Source: Sporosarcina psychrophila
Lineage (GTDB): Bacteria; Bacillota; Bacilli; Bacillales_A; Planococcaceae
Length of the DNA: 64,000 nucleotides
Direction: 5' to 3'
Assembly (NCBI RefSeq): GCF_001590685.1
Contig: NZ_CP014616.1
Coordinates: forward strand, 2,231,001-2,295,000
The notes below the pieces were generated by a model, which saw only the letters and a list, made by a program, of their open reading frames with translations, had not been told where the DNA came from and did not search any database. The translations under genes were made by a program, and so were the position numbers. Below, piece by piece: positions 26,647-35,702 of this stretch. How positions within the stretch are numbered: position 1 is the stretch's first letter; the number at the start of each line of letters is the position of its first letter.

Positions 26647-28527
26647 ATGAGTCAATTGATAATCGAAAACCTCACGAAGACTGTTGGGGAGAAAACATTG
26701 TTTAAAAATATAGCGTTTACGGTCATAAGCGGAGAAAAAGTAGGCCTACTCGGAATCAATGGAACAGGCAAATCGACGTTATTGTCAATCATTGCAGGAG
26801 TCGAACAAGCTGATTCGATTTCGGCCGAACATCCGAATAGATACCGTATTGTTTATTTACCACAAGAGCCAGAAATTGACCCGGACCTTACAGTGATGGA
26901 AACGGTGTTCAAGAGTGACGCACCGATTATCAAGGTCAACTTAGAGTACGAGTACGCACTTCAAGCACTTTCTGCGGATCCGGAATCTACACTAAACCAG
27001 GAACAATATTCAAAGTTTCAAATCGAGATGGACGATCTATCTGGTTGGGATATAAACTCAAAAGCACGGACGATTTTGTCGAAACTTGGTATTGAAACGT
27101 TCGATAAGAAGATGGGCGAGCTTTCAGGCGGACAGAAAAAACGGGTAACACTTGCAAAAGTATTGATTGAGCCTGCCGATCTCTTGTTACTCGATGAACC
27201 GACAAACCATCTCGACGTCGATTCAATTATGTGGCTGTCAGATTACTTGAAAAATGAACAAGGAGCTGTCATCTTTGTTACCCATGACCGCTACTTTTTG
27301 GACGAGTTATCCACCAATATTTATGAACTTGCAGATAAAACGTTATATGCACATACAGGTAACTACGGGAATTATCTTGAATCGAAAGCCATTCGTGCGG
27401 AGATGGCTGCATCGACGGACGATAAACTCCGAAATCGCTACCGTTCAGAACTGAAATGGATTAGACGAGGTGCGAAAGCGAGATCGACAAAGCAAAAAGC
27501 ACGAATTGACCGCTTCGATGACCTATCGGAGAAAGTCAAAAAAGAAGATACGGGTGGAGAAATGGAAGTCGCGCTTAAGTCGACACGTCTTGGTAAGAAA
27601 GTGATTGAAGCGGTCGGCATCTCGAAGTCGTTCGGCGGAAGAAAAATCATTGATAATTTCTCTAGTATCCTTCAATCAGGTGATCGTATCGCTGTTGTCG
27701 GACCTAACGGGGCAGGGAAAACGACGTTATTGAATATGTTTTCTGGAGAAAGTCAACCGGACAGTGGAATCATCGACAAAGGAACGACAGTGAAAATTGC
27801 TCATTTCCAACAACACACGCCAATTATGGATGAGAAAAAGCGAATTATCGAATACATTCGTGATACGTCAAATGATATTGAGGGTGCTGATGGAGTACGA
27901 ATTTCAGCTTCGCAAATGCTAGAACGGTTTTTATTCCCCACACAAGCACACGGGACACCCATCGGTAAATTATCAGGTGGCGAACGAAAAAGACTCTATT
28001 TGTTGAAACTGTTAATGGAACAACCTAACGTCATGCTTCTGGATGAACCGACAAATGACCTCGATCTTGAGACTCTTTCAGTACTGGAAACGTTCATCGA
28101 TACATTCCCAGGCGTTGTCATCACCATTTCACATGATCGATTCTTCCTAGATCGAACATCAACAAAGCTATGGGTAATGGATGGATCAGGGGATGTCGAC
28201 ACATGGTTTGGTATCTATTCTGACTTCCTTGAAACCTATGTACCTAAAGAAAAAGTGGCACATGAGCCAATCGTTGAGGTAGAGATACCGGTTCAGCAGG
28301 AAACCAAAAAGAAAATGTCGTACGCTGAAAAGAAAGAGTACGAAACAATTGAATCAGCTATTGAAAATGTAGAGAAGTCAATCGAAGCTACGGAGGCAGA
28401 AATGGCATCCACTGGCTCCGATTACGATAAGCTAAGAGAACTGACGGCAACACTTGACGAATTGAACGGCAAATATGAAACACTCATTGAACGTTGGTCT
28501 TTTTTACAAGAATTGAATAAATCCTAA
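26647..28527 (+). CDS. ABC-F family ATPase (Uup/YfmR-like)
   Basis: A 626-residue soluble protein with two fused ABC domains and no membrane part. Domain 1 has Walker A GINGTGKST and signature LSGGQKKR; domain 2 has GPNGAGKTT and LSGGERKR. Both have intact LLDEPTN Walker B motifs. A basic linker at residues about 245-310 (RRGAKARSTKQKARIDRF) is the P-site-interacting region of ABC-F proteins. The last 70 residues are a coiled coil, as in Uup and YfmR. Such proteins act on stalled ribosomes and help translation of hard sequences. Antibiotic protection is possible but this subgroup is mostly housekeeping. The next gene, cvfC, follows after 18 bases. Confidence 0.9.
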   Translation: MSQLIIENLTKTVGEKTLFKNIAFTVISGEKVGLLGINGTGKSTLLSIIAGVEQADSISAEHPNRYRIVYLPQEPEIDPDLTVMETVFKSDAPIIKVNLEYEYALQALSADPESTLNQEQYSKFQIEMDDLSGWDINSKARTILSKLGIETFDKKMGELSGGQKKRVTLAKVLIEPADLLLLDEPTNHLDVDSIMWLSDYLKNEQGAVIFVTHDRYFLDELSTNIYELADKTLYAHTGNYGNYLESKAIRAEMAASTDDKLRNRYRSELKWIRRGAKARSTKQKARIDRFDDLSEKVKKEDTGGEMEVALKSTRLGKKVIEAVGISKSFGGRKIIDNFSSILQSGDRIAVVGPNGAGKTTLLNMFSGESQPDSGIIDKGTTVKIAHFQQHTPIMDEKKRIIEYIRDTSNDIEGADGVRISASQMLERFLFPTQAHGTPIGKLSGGERKRLYLLKLLMEQPNVMLLDEPTNDLDLETLSVLETFIDTFPGVVITISHDRFFLDRTSTKLWVMDGSGDVDTWFGIYSDFLETYVPKEKVAHEPIVEVEIPVQQETKKKMSYAEKKEYETIESAIENVEKSIEATEAEMASTGSDYDKLRELTATLDELNGKYETLIERWSFLQELNKS

Positions 28528-28545
28528 CGAAAGGGGCAAATACAA

Positions 28546-29676
28546 ATGAAAATCGTAACAATCGAACCAACACCAAGTCCCAATTCCATGAAAATCGTGC
28601 TCGACACAGAGTTACCAAAAGGGACGAGTCATAATTATAAAAAAAGTGATGCAGAAACAGCATCCTATCCAGCTTCAGCATTATTGAACATTCATGGCGT
28701 AAAAGGAATCTATCATGTCATGAACTTCATGGCCGTCGAGCGAATTGGTAATGTCGCATGGGAATCAATTCTTGCAGACGTTCAGGCTGTTTTCAATGAA
28801 GAGAAAAGTGATCAGACTGAATCTATGGAAGAGATTGACGACAACTACGGAGAAGTATACGTACACGTTCAGACCTACAAAGATATTCCCCTTCAAGTGA
28901 AAGTATTCGATAGCGAATCTGAGGAACGTTTTGGACTAAGTGAACGTTTTGTGCAAGCTATGGAAAAGGTTCATGGACGTGAAGTGGAAAACTATATATT
29001 ATTGCGTAAATGGGCAGATTACGGAATCCGTTACGGAGAAAAAGCTGAAATTGGTGAAACGGTGATCCAAGAAATAGAGGCGGCGTATCCAGAAGAACGT
29101 TTGCTAGCGATTATCCGTATGGCAAATGAAGGACAAAGTGAAAATATCCAGCGCGGAAGAAAAATTTCACTGGAGGAGTTCTCAGTGGATCAATGGGAGA
29201 CTAGATTCCAACTGCTGGATCAAATCCCTGACCCCGACATGTCGGATGCACCACTTCTCGAACGAGCACTGGACGATGAAAAGATGTCAATCAGACGCCT
29301 TGCAACGGTCTATCTTGGTATGATTGAAGACGACGCTGTCATTCCATATGTAGAAAAAGCGCTTAAAGATAAAAGTTGGGCAGTGCGTCGAACGGCTGGA
29401 GACTGCATGAGCGACCTTGGATTTGAAGGGTTCGAACAGGCGGCAATCGAAACATTGAATGATAAAAACAAACTGGTTCGTTGGCGTGCGGCTATGTTTT
29501 TATATGAAACAGGAACTGACAAGGCGTTGCCTGCTTTGAAAGAGGCTGAAAACGATTTAGAGTTTGAAGTGAAACTCCAAATCCGGATGGCCATTGCACG
29601 AATTGCTGAAGGTGAAGATGCTAAAGGTTCTGTTTGGAAGCAAATGACAGAGGCGCGTACGGCTTCAAAAGAGTAA
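28546..29676 (+). CDS. cvfC: Conserved virulence factor C family protein (NfuN-like plus HEAT repeats)
   Basis: A 376-residue cytoplasmic protein. Residues 1-90 resemble the N-terminal domain of Nfu iron-sulfur scaffold proteins (IEPTPSPNSMKIVLD, HGVKGIYHVMNFMAVER). Residues about 220-350 are HEAT-like repeats (MSIRRLATVYLGMIEDD, WAVRRTAGDCMSDLGFEG, KLVRWRAAMFLYETG). This arrangement is that of CvfC of Staphylococcus and YpgR of Bacillus, where CvfC was linked to virulence gene expression; the biochemical role is unknown. AAAGGGG precedes the ATG. It probably shares a transcript with the ABC-F gene, and a hairpin terminator follows. Confidence 0.85.
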   Translation: MKIVTIEPTPSPNSMKIVLDTELPKGTSHNYKKSDAETASYPASALLNIHGVKGIYHVMNFMAVERIGNVAWESILADVQAVFNEEKSDQTESMEEIDDNYGEVYVHVQTYKDIPLQVKVFDSESEERFGLSERFVQAMEKVHGREVENYILLRKWADYGIRYGEKAEIGETVIQEIEAAYPEERLLAIIRMANEGQSENIQRGRKISLEEFSVDQWETRFQLLDQIPDPDMSDAPLLERALDDEKMSIRRLATVYLGMIEDDAVIPYVEKALKDKSWAVRRTAGDCMSDLGFEGFEQAAIETLNDKNKLVRWRAAMFLYETGTDKALPALKEAENDLEFEVKLQIRMAIARIAEGEDAKGSVWKQMTEARTASKE

Positions 29677-29703
29677 TGTAACGACTACAATTATCAATAT
29701 GTT

Positions 29704-29747
29704 AAACGTTAGTGGATGTGAAAAATTACATTCTGCTAACGTTTTTT
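29704..29747 (+). terminator. Terminator after cvfC
   Basis: AACGTTAG and CTAACGTT form the outer stem, with further pairing inside, followed by a T run. Confidence 0.75.
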
Positions 29748-29763
29748 CTAAAGAACAAAAACG

Positions 29764-29830
29764 CTGGAGTCTAGAAATGAAATCTCTATGTTGCAGCTTA
29801 TCCACGCTATGAGATTTTATAGTTTCCTAA
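29764..29830 (+). repeat. Dispersed intergenic repeat, second copy of the 65-base form
   Basis: Matches 13437-13501: GGAGTCTRGA, GAAATCTCTATGT, CTTATCCA, TATGAG or TACGAG, TTTTATA and TCCTAA occur in the same order and spacing. It lies between a terminator and the next gene, with no coding potential. Confidence 0.7.
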
Positions 29831-29855
29831 TCTATTGAAAATGGGAGGAAGACAT

Positions 29856-30281
29856 ATGAAACTGTTGAAGATCCTTCTCCTCATCGTATTAATTATTGGT
29901 GGAGCTGGGTATGGAATCTATTATGTTGGAACTAATATTGCATCCGACAAAGTAATGAACGTTGTAACTGCTGAATTAGAAAATAGCGGACAGTTAAACG
30001 AAATTAAACAAATGGTAGCAAATGACCCTGAATTAATGCGTTTCATTGAAGAAGGTGCAAATGTTGAAAGTAGTAATCTTCCTTTCACAACAAAAGAGCA
30101 GGCAACAAGAGTATTAATCAAAAAAATTGGGTTTAGTGAACTCCAAGCTATTCAATCCAACGCCCAAAAGGGAATGTCGAATGAGGAAATACAAGAGCTG
30201 TTAAAAGATATTGAAGGAAAGTTAACGGAGGAAGAAATTCTAGCATTAAAGGTTATCGTTTATAAAGAATTCCTTAAATAA
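29856..30281 (+). CDS. Hypothetical membrane-anchored protein
   Basis: I do not recognise the family. The 141-residue product has an N-terminal membrane anchor or signal (ILLLIVLIIGGAGYGIYYVG) and a hydrophilic, helix-rich outer part of about 110 residues, acidic and without cysteines. The start at 29856 is decided by GGGAGGAAG before it; the frame runs seven codons further upstream. It is a single gene, with a weak hairpin (GGATGGTTT/AAATCATCC) after it. It could be a lipid- or wall-associated accessory protein, but nothing specific supports that. Confidence 0.7.
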   Translation: MKLLKILLLIVLIIGGAGYGIYYVGTNIASDKVMNVVTAELENSGQLNEIKQMVANDPELMRFIEEGANVESSNLPFTTKEQATRVLIKKIGFSELQAIQSNAQKGMSNEEIQELLKDIEGKLTEEEILALKVIVYKEFLK

Positions 30282-30442
30282 TGCTGATTTCATTGATAAA
30301 GTAGGGGGGATGGTTTGAAACTAAATCATCCTTCTTTAATGTATGGCATTTTGGTGATATAGTAGGATACTTGTGATTCTTCTTTAGAGATTTCATCACA
30401 TACATAGGAAGTTTTTAAATTATAGAAAGGTCGTTAGTAATC

Positions 30443-31642
30443 ATGGGACCACTTAAAGGAAATAAACGAATACGATTTGCATTACTTCTCGGAACACTAG
30501 CAGCGATGGGTCCGTTAACAATTGATATGTATCTACCCTCATTCCCGACAATCGTAAGTGCTTTTGACACTACGGCTACCTATGTACAGGTAAGCCTAAC
30601 CGCCTGCCTACTAGGTATCGGGTTAGGTCAACTTATTCTCGGCCCAATGAGTGATGTCCATGGACGGAAAAAGCCGTTACTTATTGCACTTATTGTCTAT
30701 TTTGTCGCTTCAGTTTTATGTGTATTTTCCCCGAATATCGGGTTCTTCATTGCGGCACGTTTCTTGCAAGGCTTTGCTGCTGCTGCGGGTATCGTCATTT
30801 CAAGGGCTGTCGTCAGAGATTTATATAGCGGACGAGAATTGACGAAGTTTTTCGCTTTACTCATGCTAATTAATAACTTGGCGCCAATCCTCGCACCAGT
30901 TCTTGGAGGGGGCATCCTTGCGTTTACTGAGTGGACTGGTGTATTTGCGGTTTTAAGCGCAATCGGCTTTTTACTATTTGTCATTGTTCTATGGAGAATG
31001 GATGAAACATTGCCAGAAGAAATGCGCGTACCAAGTAATCTATCTCATACATTAAAAAACTTTCTGTCTCTGTTAAAAAACAGACAGTTCATGGGGTATG
31101 CACTTGCACAAGGTTTCATCATGGCCGGCATTTTTGCTTATGTCGCCGGGACACCGTTTGTTTATCAAAATATATACGGAGTCTCACCACAGACATTCAG
31201 CATATTATTCGGTATGAACGGATTTGGACTAATCATCGGGACCCAGGTAGTAGGACGCTTAACGGGTGTGGTCTCAGAAAAACGATTTTTGGAATCGGGT
31301 TTATTCATCTCTATCACTTCAGGTACATTGCTATTGATAGCCGTGTTAATGAATGGACCACTTTTCACAATTGTTGTACCTATCTTCTTTTTCGTCGCTT
31401 CGATTGGTGTCATTTCGACATCATCCTTTTCACTCGCAATGGAAAAGCAAGGGCATATTGCGGGTAGTGCATCCGCATTACTTGGTTTACTGCCATTCAT
31501 TTTAGGCGCAATTACGGCACCACTTGTCGGAATAGCAGGGGAAGAAACCGCAATTCCGATGGGAGCCATTATCTTCGCTTCAAGTTTAATTGCAGTCCTC
31601 GCGTATTTCGGACTTTCAAGAGAAAAAGTCGAACAAAACTAA
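30443..31642 (+). CDS. Bcr/CflA family multidrug efflux MFS transporter
   Basis: A 399-residue, twelve-segment drug:H+ antiporter. Seen: motif GPLTIDMYLPSFP near the start (the D-M-Y-L-P signature of the Bcr/CflA group), motif A GPMSDVHGRKKPLLI, and motif C-like GFAAAAGIVISRAVVRDLYSG. AAAGG precedes the ATG. It is monocistronic with a clear terminator. Bicyclomycin, sulfonamide or other drug export is typical for the family; the actual substrate is unknown. Confidence 0.92.
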   Translation: MGPLKGNKRIRFALLLGTLAAMGPLTIDMYLPSFPTIVSAFDTTATYVQVSLTACLLGIGLGQLILGPMSDVHGRKKPLLIALIVYFVASVLCVFSPNIGFFIAARFLQGFAAAAGIVISRAVVRDLYSGRELTKFFALLMLINNLAPILAPVLGGGILAFTEWTGVFAVLSAIGFLLFVIVLWRMDETLPEEMRVPSNLSHTLKNFLSLLKNRQFMGYALAQGFIMAGIFAYVAGTPFVYQNIYGVSPQTFSILFGMNGFGLIIGTQVVGRLTGVVSEKRFLESGLFISITSGTLLLIAVLMNGPLFTIVVPIFFFVASIGVISTSSFSLAMEKQGHIAGSASALLGLLPFILGAITAPLVGIAGEETAIPMGAIIFASSLIAVLAYFGLSREKVEQN

Positions 31643-31650
31643 CAGAGTTT

Positions 31651-31694
31651 AAAAGCAGCCACTTACTCATTTGAGTAGGTGGCTGCTTTTTATT
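31651..31694 (+). terminator. Terminator after Bcr/CflA gene
   Basis: AAAAGCAGCCAC pairs with GTGGCTGCTTTT; an inner TACTCA/TGAGTA stem and a T run add strength. Confidence 0.9.
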
Positions 31695-31768
31695 GTCTGA
31701 TAATGTAGACACTGTCTTTCGTGACCTGAATATAATGACTATATCGGCTAAATAAAGGAGAGAAGGCA

Positions 31769-32209
31769 GTGAAAGAAGTCATCATCGCGTTAGTCAGTTC
31801 TTCAATTACAATCATCATCACAAGTTTTTTTAACTATCATTTTCAACTAATGAAAGAGATTCGAAACGAAGCGGTTAAATATAAAACAGAAATCCTGAAA
31901 AACGTTTACACTCCAGTATTAAAGTTACTAGTAGCTGCAATTGTGCCAGGCGACGGATATGACGGGATTACAAAAGAGTCTTTTTTTGAAATTGAAGACG
32001 TTATTAAAAGAAACTATGAGCTAGTTGATCCTGATTTAGATTCGATTATTTGGTCCATTAAAAAGGAAATCCGATGGGAACACTACGAAGATAGTTTAAA
32101 GTTATTTGATAAAAATAAGCGTTTATTGCACCACGTCGAACTGAATTTCAATTTTTATAGGAAACAATTAGGATTGCCGTTTAACAAAACTAAACTCAAA
32201 AAGTCTTGA
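31769..32209 (+). CDS. Hypothetical protein with N-terminal membrane anchor
   Basis: A 146-residue protein of unknown family. Residues 3-22 form a single membrane helix (IIALVSSSITIIITSFFNYH), followed by a basic-acidic helical domain (LMKEIRNEAVKYKTEIL and later KEIRWEHYEDSLKLFDKNKR). The start is GTG with AAAGGAGAG before it. It stands alone between a terminator and a repeat-rich gap. No catalytic motif is seen. The anchor-plus-cytoplasmic-helix layout is common in orphan accessory genes. Confidence 0.65.
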   Translation: MKEVIIALVSSSITIIITSFFNYHFQLMKEIRNEAVKYKTEILKNVYTPVLKLLVAAIVPGDGYDGITKESFFEIEDVIKRNYELVDPDLDSIIWSIKKEIRWEHYEDSLKLFDKNKRLLHHVELNFNFYRKQLGLPFNKTKLKKS

Positions 32210-32235
32210 GAATCAACTAAATATATTTGTTGAAA

Positions 32236-32314
32236 TAAAGAAGTCTAGTTCCGGTACAAGGGGATATCGCCGGTCTTAGGGCTCCGGCTACTTTTTGAAA
32301 AGCGCCTTCGCTTT
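32236..32314 (-). repeat. Dispersed GC-rich repeat, copy 2
   Basis: GTCTTAGGGCTCCGGCTAC followed by AAAGCGCCTTCGCT repeats the module order at 7163-7213, and the reverse complement ends with a TAGAC motif like those at 9468-9496. It fills most of the gap before the amidase gene. Nothing else was seen in that gap except the AAAGGAGG ribosome site. Confidence 0.55.
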
Positions 32315-32526
32315 GTTTATATAATTATTAATTTGTTCAATATAATTGAGACATCTGAAAACGTTAAGTTTTGGCATGTCCTCTACATATTTGTTTAAAA
32401 TCGGACAAGTGCCGCCATTCAAAAACGCTTTGTGAATAGTATAGATAGAAAAGTATCTTTGGATTGCTGTGGCAATTTAAAAAAACAAATACTTTTTAAT
32501 AGGGCACAAAAAGGAGGTGTCACAAA

Positions 32527-33336
32527 ATGGTTAAAATCGTAATCGATGCTGGGCACGGATTCAATACACCAGGTAAACGTTCACCGGATGACGAACGGGA
32601 GTGGTCGTTTAACAATAAAGTAGCCAAATACGCTATTGCTAAACTAAAGACATACAAAAATGTGGAAATTCTACGTGTGGATGATCCGACCGGTCAGACA
32701 GATGTTCCGCTTGCTAAACGCACTACTCTAGCGAACGAATGGCAAGCCGATGTATATGCTTCTATCCATCATAATACCCTTACGGATAAGTGGGGCAGCC
32801 ATAGCGGTATTGAAACATATACAATGGACAACCCAACAGCGAATCCAAAATCAAAGGAAATTGCTGGTGCTATTCATCCTAGGATTGTTATGGCCATGGG
32901 GTTGAGTGATCGTGGTATGAAGCGTGCCAACTTCCACGTTCTTCGGGAATCTGCTATGCCAGCATTCTTAAGTGAGGGAGGCTTTATGGATTCAACAGTT
33001 GACATACTAAAGTTACGGGATGATCACTATTTGCAAGCCCAAGGTGAGGCAATCGCAGAAGGATTGGCTATATACTTTAAATTGCAACTGCTAACTGCTT
33101 CCGTAGGCAATCAGATACTTTCACCAAAGGAAGGAACAAATAAGTTGTATACACCATCATCGCAATCACTTATCAATTCGACAAGCGCCGTTTTAAAACG
33201 ACTTGAAAAGATGCCAGATGGCCCGTTATCAGCAACTTGGCATGAAAAGTTATTGAAGGGAACATTGACGGACTCGGATGCAATTGGGCTCTTGTATGTA
33301 GCGATTGAGCGTGGCCTTTTGGTAGATGGTAAGTAA
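32527..33336 (+). CDS. N-acetylmuramoyl-L-alanine amidase (Amidase_3)
   Basis: A 269-residue zinc enzyme that cuts peptide stems from peptidoglycan. Seen: the first zinc His in VIDAGHGFNTPG, the second region ADVYASIHHNT, and the catalytic Glu in AMPAFLSEGGFMDS. There is no signal peptide, which is typical of phage endolysins or spore amidases that need a holin. The C-terminal 80 residues lack a known wall-binding repeat but end in a helical segment (LSATWHEKLLKGTLTDSDAI). AAAAAGGAGGTG precedes the ATG. The nearest holin-like gene is 14 kb away. It could be a former prophage lysin or a mother-cell sporulation enzyme. Confidence 0.88.
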   Translation: MVKIVIDAGHGFNTPGKRSPDDEREWSFNNKVAKYAIAKLKTYKNVEILRVDDPTGQTDVPLAKRTTLANEWQADVYASIHHNTLTDKWGSHSGIETYTMDNPTANPKSKEIAGAIHPRIVMAMGLSDRGMKRANFHVLRESAMPAFLSEGGFMDSTVDILKLRDDHYLQAQGEAIAEGLAIYFKLQLLTASVGNQILSPKEGTNKLYTPSSQSLINSTSAVLKRLEKMPDGPLSATWHEKLLKGTLTDSDAIGLLYVAIERGLLVDGK

Positions 33337-33481
33337 GTGCGTGTCATTTATTTTGAGGAGTGTGAAATAAGAACCATCAGCTACAATAGCGATTATGGTG
33401 AGTTTGAAATAGCATAAAGAGCGAGCTTAGAAAATAATAGCTGTTACTATTTCATCTTCATCGAATAAGGGGGAAATTATT

Positions 33482-33691
33482 GTGCCGCACAACGACAATG
33501 CCATCGAAAGGGATTTGCCAAACGAATTATCAAAACCGGCAACACGAGCGCTTTCAGGTACCGGTTACTGGCGGCATGAACAGTTCGCTAAACCTCAGGG
33601 AAGCTATTTACATGGTACAGGTCCAAAAGCCATGGATCTTATCAGTGATACTCTTGCCACCAAAGGGCTGTCGTTCGCCAAGGGTTCTTGA
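33482..33691 (+). CDS. Small helix-hairpin-helix protein
   Basis: A 69-residue protein. The order ELSKPATRALSGTGYWRHEQF then LHGTGPKAMDLISDTLATKG resembles small HhH proteins related to the RNA polymerase alpha C-terminal fold, where LHGxGPKA is the hairpin that contacts the DNA backbone. The link between the two halves is about three residues shorter than I expect, so a small deletion is possible. The start is GTG, with AAGGGGGAAA before it. A competing frame in the same stretch lacks these features. Function unknown; DNA or RNA binding is inferred. Confidence 0.6.
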   Translation: MPHNDNAIERDLPNELSKPATRALSGTGYWRHEQFAKPQGSYLHGTGPKAMDLISDTLATKGLSFAKGS

Positions 33692-33717
33692 AAGATCCTA
33701 ATTTTATGGTGTAAAAC

Positions 33718-33760
33718 GAAACAAGCCATCTTTTCCTAATAAGGGAAGATGGTTTGTTTT
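33718..33760. terminator. Bidirectional terminator
   Basis: AAACAAGCCATCTTTTCC pairs with GGGAAGATGGTTTGTTT, with T runs on both sides. It separates the HhH gene from the converging beta-propeller gene. Confidence 0.87.
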
Positions 33761-33773
33761 AATTTTCATCAGA

Positions 33774-35030
33774 TTACTCCGAGGGGAAAAAGGTGTACAA
33801 CCCTATATCACGTATCCATAAATTTGCATTGCCACCATCAATATCAGCCACCCATAAATCACCTTTAGCAGAAACGAAATCGCTTTTTCGTAACCAAGTT
33901 ATTTTATCGATTGAAGGTAAATATTCGGGCTTATAATCACCTTTATTTTTTGGTGGTGTCGTTATTTTTAGTTGTTTTTGACCAGCTAGCGTTAAAAAGT
34001 ATAAGGAAGCTTTAGGGCGTTTCTCAGCGTCATTTGACCACTCACTTTCCTTTACCCTTGAAACAATAAGCGAACTATCATTAACCCATGAAAAATCCAT
34101 CTCCGCATAGTTTTTTGGCGTTAGGTTTATAGAATGATAAGTGGAAATTTCCGTTACCTTTAGATTTTTATTTTTAAAACCAAAAACAATTCTTCCGCCG
34201 CCGGCAATATAACCGAGTAAGTTTTCGCTATATGCCCATTTTGGAGTGAATGCCCAGATAACTTCATCTAATACTTCAAATTCTTTTCCGTCTACAGAAA
34301 TCACACATAGCATATCACTATCCATCGCCCATGAAGCTGTTGGAGTCACAAAGAAGGATATCCATTGTTTATCTGAAGAATAAGCAAATGATTCCGCGTT
34401 TATCGAAGGAACTTTCACGTCGTCTTTCACTACTTCTTTTGGAATCACGAAGAATTCTGTCGCGTTTTTCGTTAAATTTCCGATGTTTTGATAACCATTC
34501 GCTATAGAAATCGTATACAGGACAGGATTGGTCCATCCATCCGGCCGAAGAGAAGCACTAGAGGAGGCAATAAAACCCTTCCCATCAGGCTGCCATTCGT
34601 AATCGTTTACTCCTAAAGCAATATTATAGAATTTCTTAAAATCCGATACATTCAATACGCCACCATCACTAAAAGCAACAATATTTTCAGTTGGAGACCA
34701 TTTTGGATTTCGTCCATCATAAAAGATTTTACTGTGCTTTTTTGTTTTCATATCATATACCCACAATTGATTTGAGGTCTGTTTATGTTCATTTACTAAT
34801 TCCTCGACTTCTTTTTGATAAAGAAGCAAGTTCCCATCGAAGGACCATTGTGGAGGATAAGGGTATGTTGCTTTTTCAACAGTCAGTACTTCTTCTTTAT
34901 CATCAATTTTCACCCACAAATAGCCATCCCTAATAAACGCTACTTTTGCATCTGAAGCATTTGTTTCCGAATAAATAATGGATGGAAAAATCAAGCATAA
35001 AATAACAAGGATATGAAATAACTTTGCCAT
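33774..35030 (-). CDS. Secreted TolB-like beta-propeller protein
   Basis: A 418-residue exported protein. Residues 1-25 form a Sec signal (KLFHILVILCLIFPSIIYS, probable cleavage after SETNA). The remainder contains repeated W/S-rich blades: YPPQWSFDGNLLLYQ, NPKWSPTENIVAFSDG, YEWQPDGKGFIASS, PKWAYSENLLGYIAGG and DFSWVNDSSLIVSRV, characteristic of TolB/WD40-like propellers. No enzyme domain is attached. It is a single gene between two strong non-coding gaps. It probably binds a protein or ligand at the cell surface; the partner is unknown. Confidence 0.8.
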   Translation of the reverse strand: MAKLFHILVILCLIFPSIIYSETNASDAKVAFIRDGYLWVKIDDKEEVLTVEKATYPYPPQWSFDGNLLLYQKEVEELVNEHKQTSNQLWVYDMKTKKHSKIFYDGRNPKWSPTENIVAFSDGGVLNVSDFKKFYNIALGVNDYEWQPDGKGFIASSSASLRPDGWTNPVLYTISIANGYQNIGNLTKNATEFFVIPKEVVKDDVKVPSINAESFAYSSDKQWISFFVTPTASWAMDSDMLCVISVDGKEFEVLDEVIWAFTPKWAYSENLLGYIAGGGRIVFGFKNKNLKVTEISTYHSINLTPKNYAEMDFSWVNDSSLIVSRVKESEWSNDAEKRPKASLYFLTLAGQKQLKITTPPKNKGDYKPEYLPSIDKITWLRKSDFVSAKGDLWVADIDGGNANLWIRDIGLYTFFPSE

Positions 35031-35267
35031 AAAATCACCTCTTACGACGTATGTTCTCCCAATAATGAATAATTAGGTATGTAAAATAATGTTTAGTATT
35101 TGGGGTAGAATTTTCATTGCAATCCTCGAACTAATCGAAAAGTTGAAATTAAGTTAGCTATATAGTCGCTATTTAGTGAAAAAATACGTAGGACAAGGTA
35201 ATATGAAAGATGGAAAAACCATTAACAACAAGCACTATTTAAATAGATTGAAAGGGGATTATTAAAT

Positions 35268-35702
35268 ATGAACGCTTACGATGATTACATGAAGGGCATC
35301 GTTAAACCGATGCGTGAAGAACTTGCACAAAATGGATTTACGGAACTGACGACGGCTGAGGCTGTTGAAGAAACAATGAAGACACTTGAGGGGACAGCTC
35401 TTGTCGTTATCAACTCGGTTTGTGGATGTGCCGCAGGTCTTGCACGTCCAGCAGTAAGGGAAGCATTACAGGAAGCTGAACATAAACCAAATCACTTGTT
35501 CACAGTATTTGCAGGACAAGATAAAGAAGCTACAGCTATGATGCGGGAATATTTCCCTGAAGTACCTCCTAGCTCACCTTCTATCGCACTTTGGAAAGAT
35601 GGGGCACTTGCGTACTTTATTCCAAGGGAACAAATTGAGAATTTTGAGATGGGGCAAATTAAAGACCATCTATCGGAAGTACTCGATCAAGTTTGTAAAT
35701 AA
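35268..35702 (+). CDS. brxA: Bacilliredoxin BrxA (YphP family)
   Basis: A 144-residue thioredoxin-fold protein that removes bacillithiol from mixed disulfides on oxidised proteins. The active-site CGC motif is in NSVCGCAAGLARPAV near residues 53-55. The start region MKGIVKPMREELAQNGF and the ending EVPPSSPSIALWKDG are closer to YphP/BrxA than to YqiW/BrxB. GAAAGGGGAT precedes the ATG. Its stop codon overlaps the ATG of the ypiP-like methyltransferase gene by one base (TAATG), so the two are translationally coupled. The paralog BrxB is at 47303. Confidence 0.93.
   Translation: MNAYDDYMKGIVKPMREELAQNGFTELTTAEAVEETMKTLEGTALVVINSVCGCAAGLARPAVREALQEAEHKPNHLFTVFAGQDKEATAMMREYFPEVPPSSPSIALWKDGALAYFIPREQIENFEMGQIKDHLSEVLDQVCK

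Noticed and set aside
33480..33701. 73-codon frame overlapping the small HhH gene
   Set aside because: The neighbouring frame has the better ribosome site and recognisable HhH motifs.
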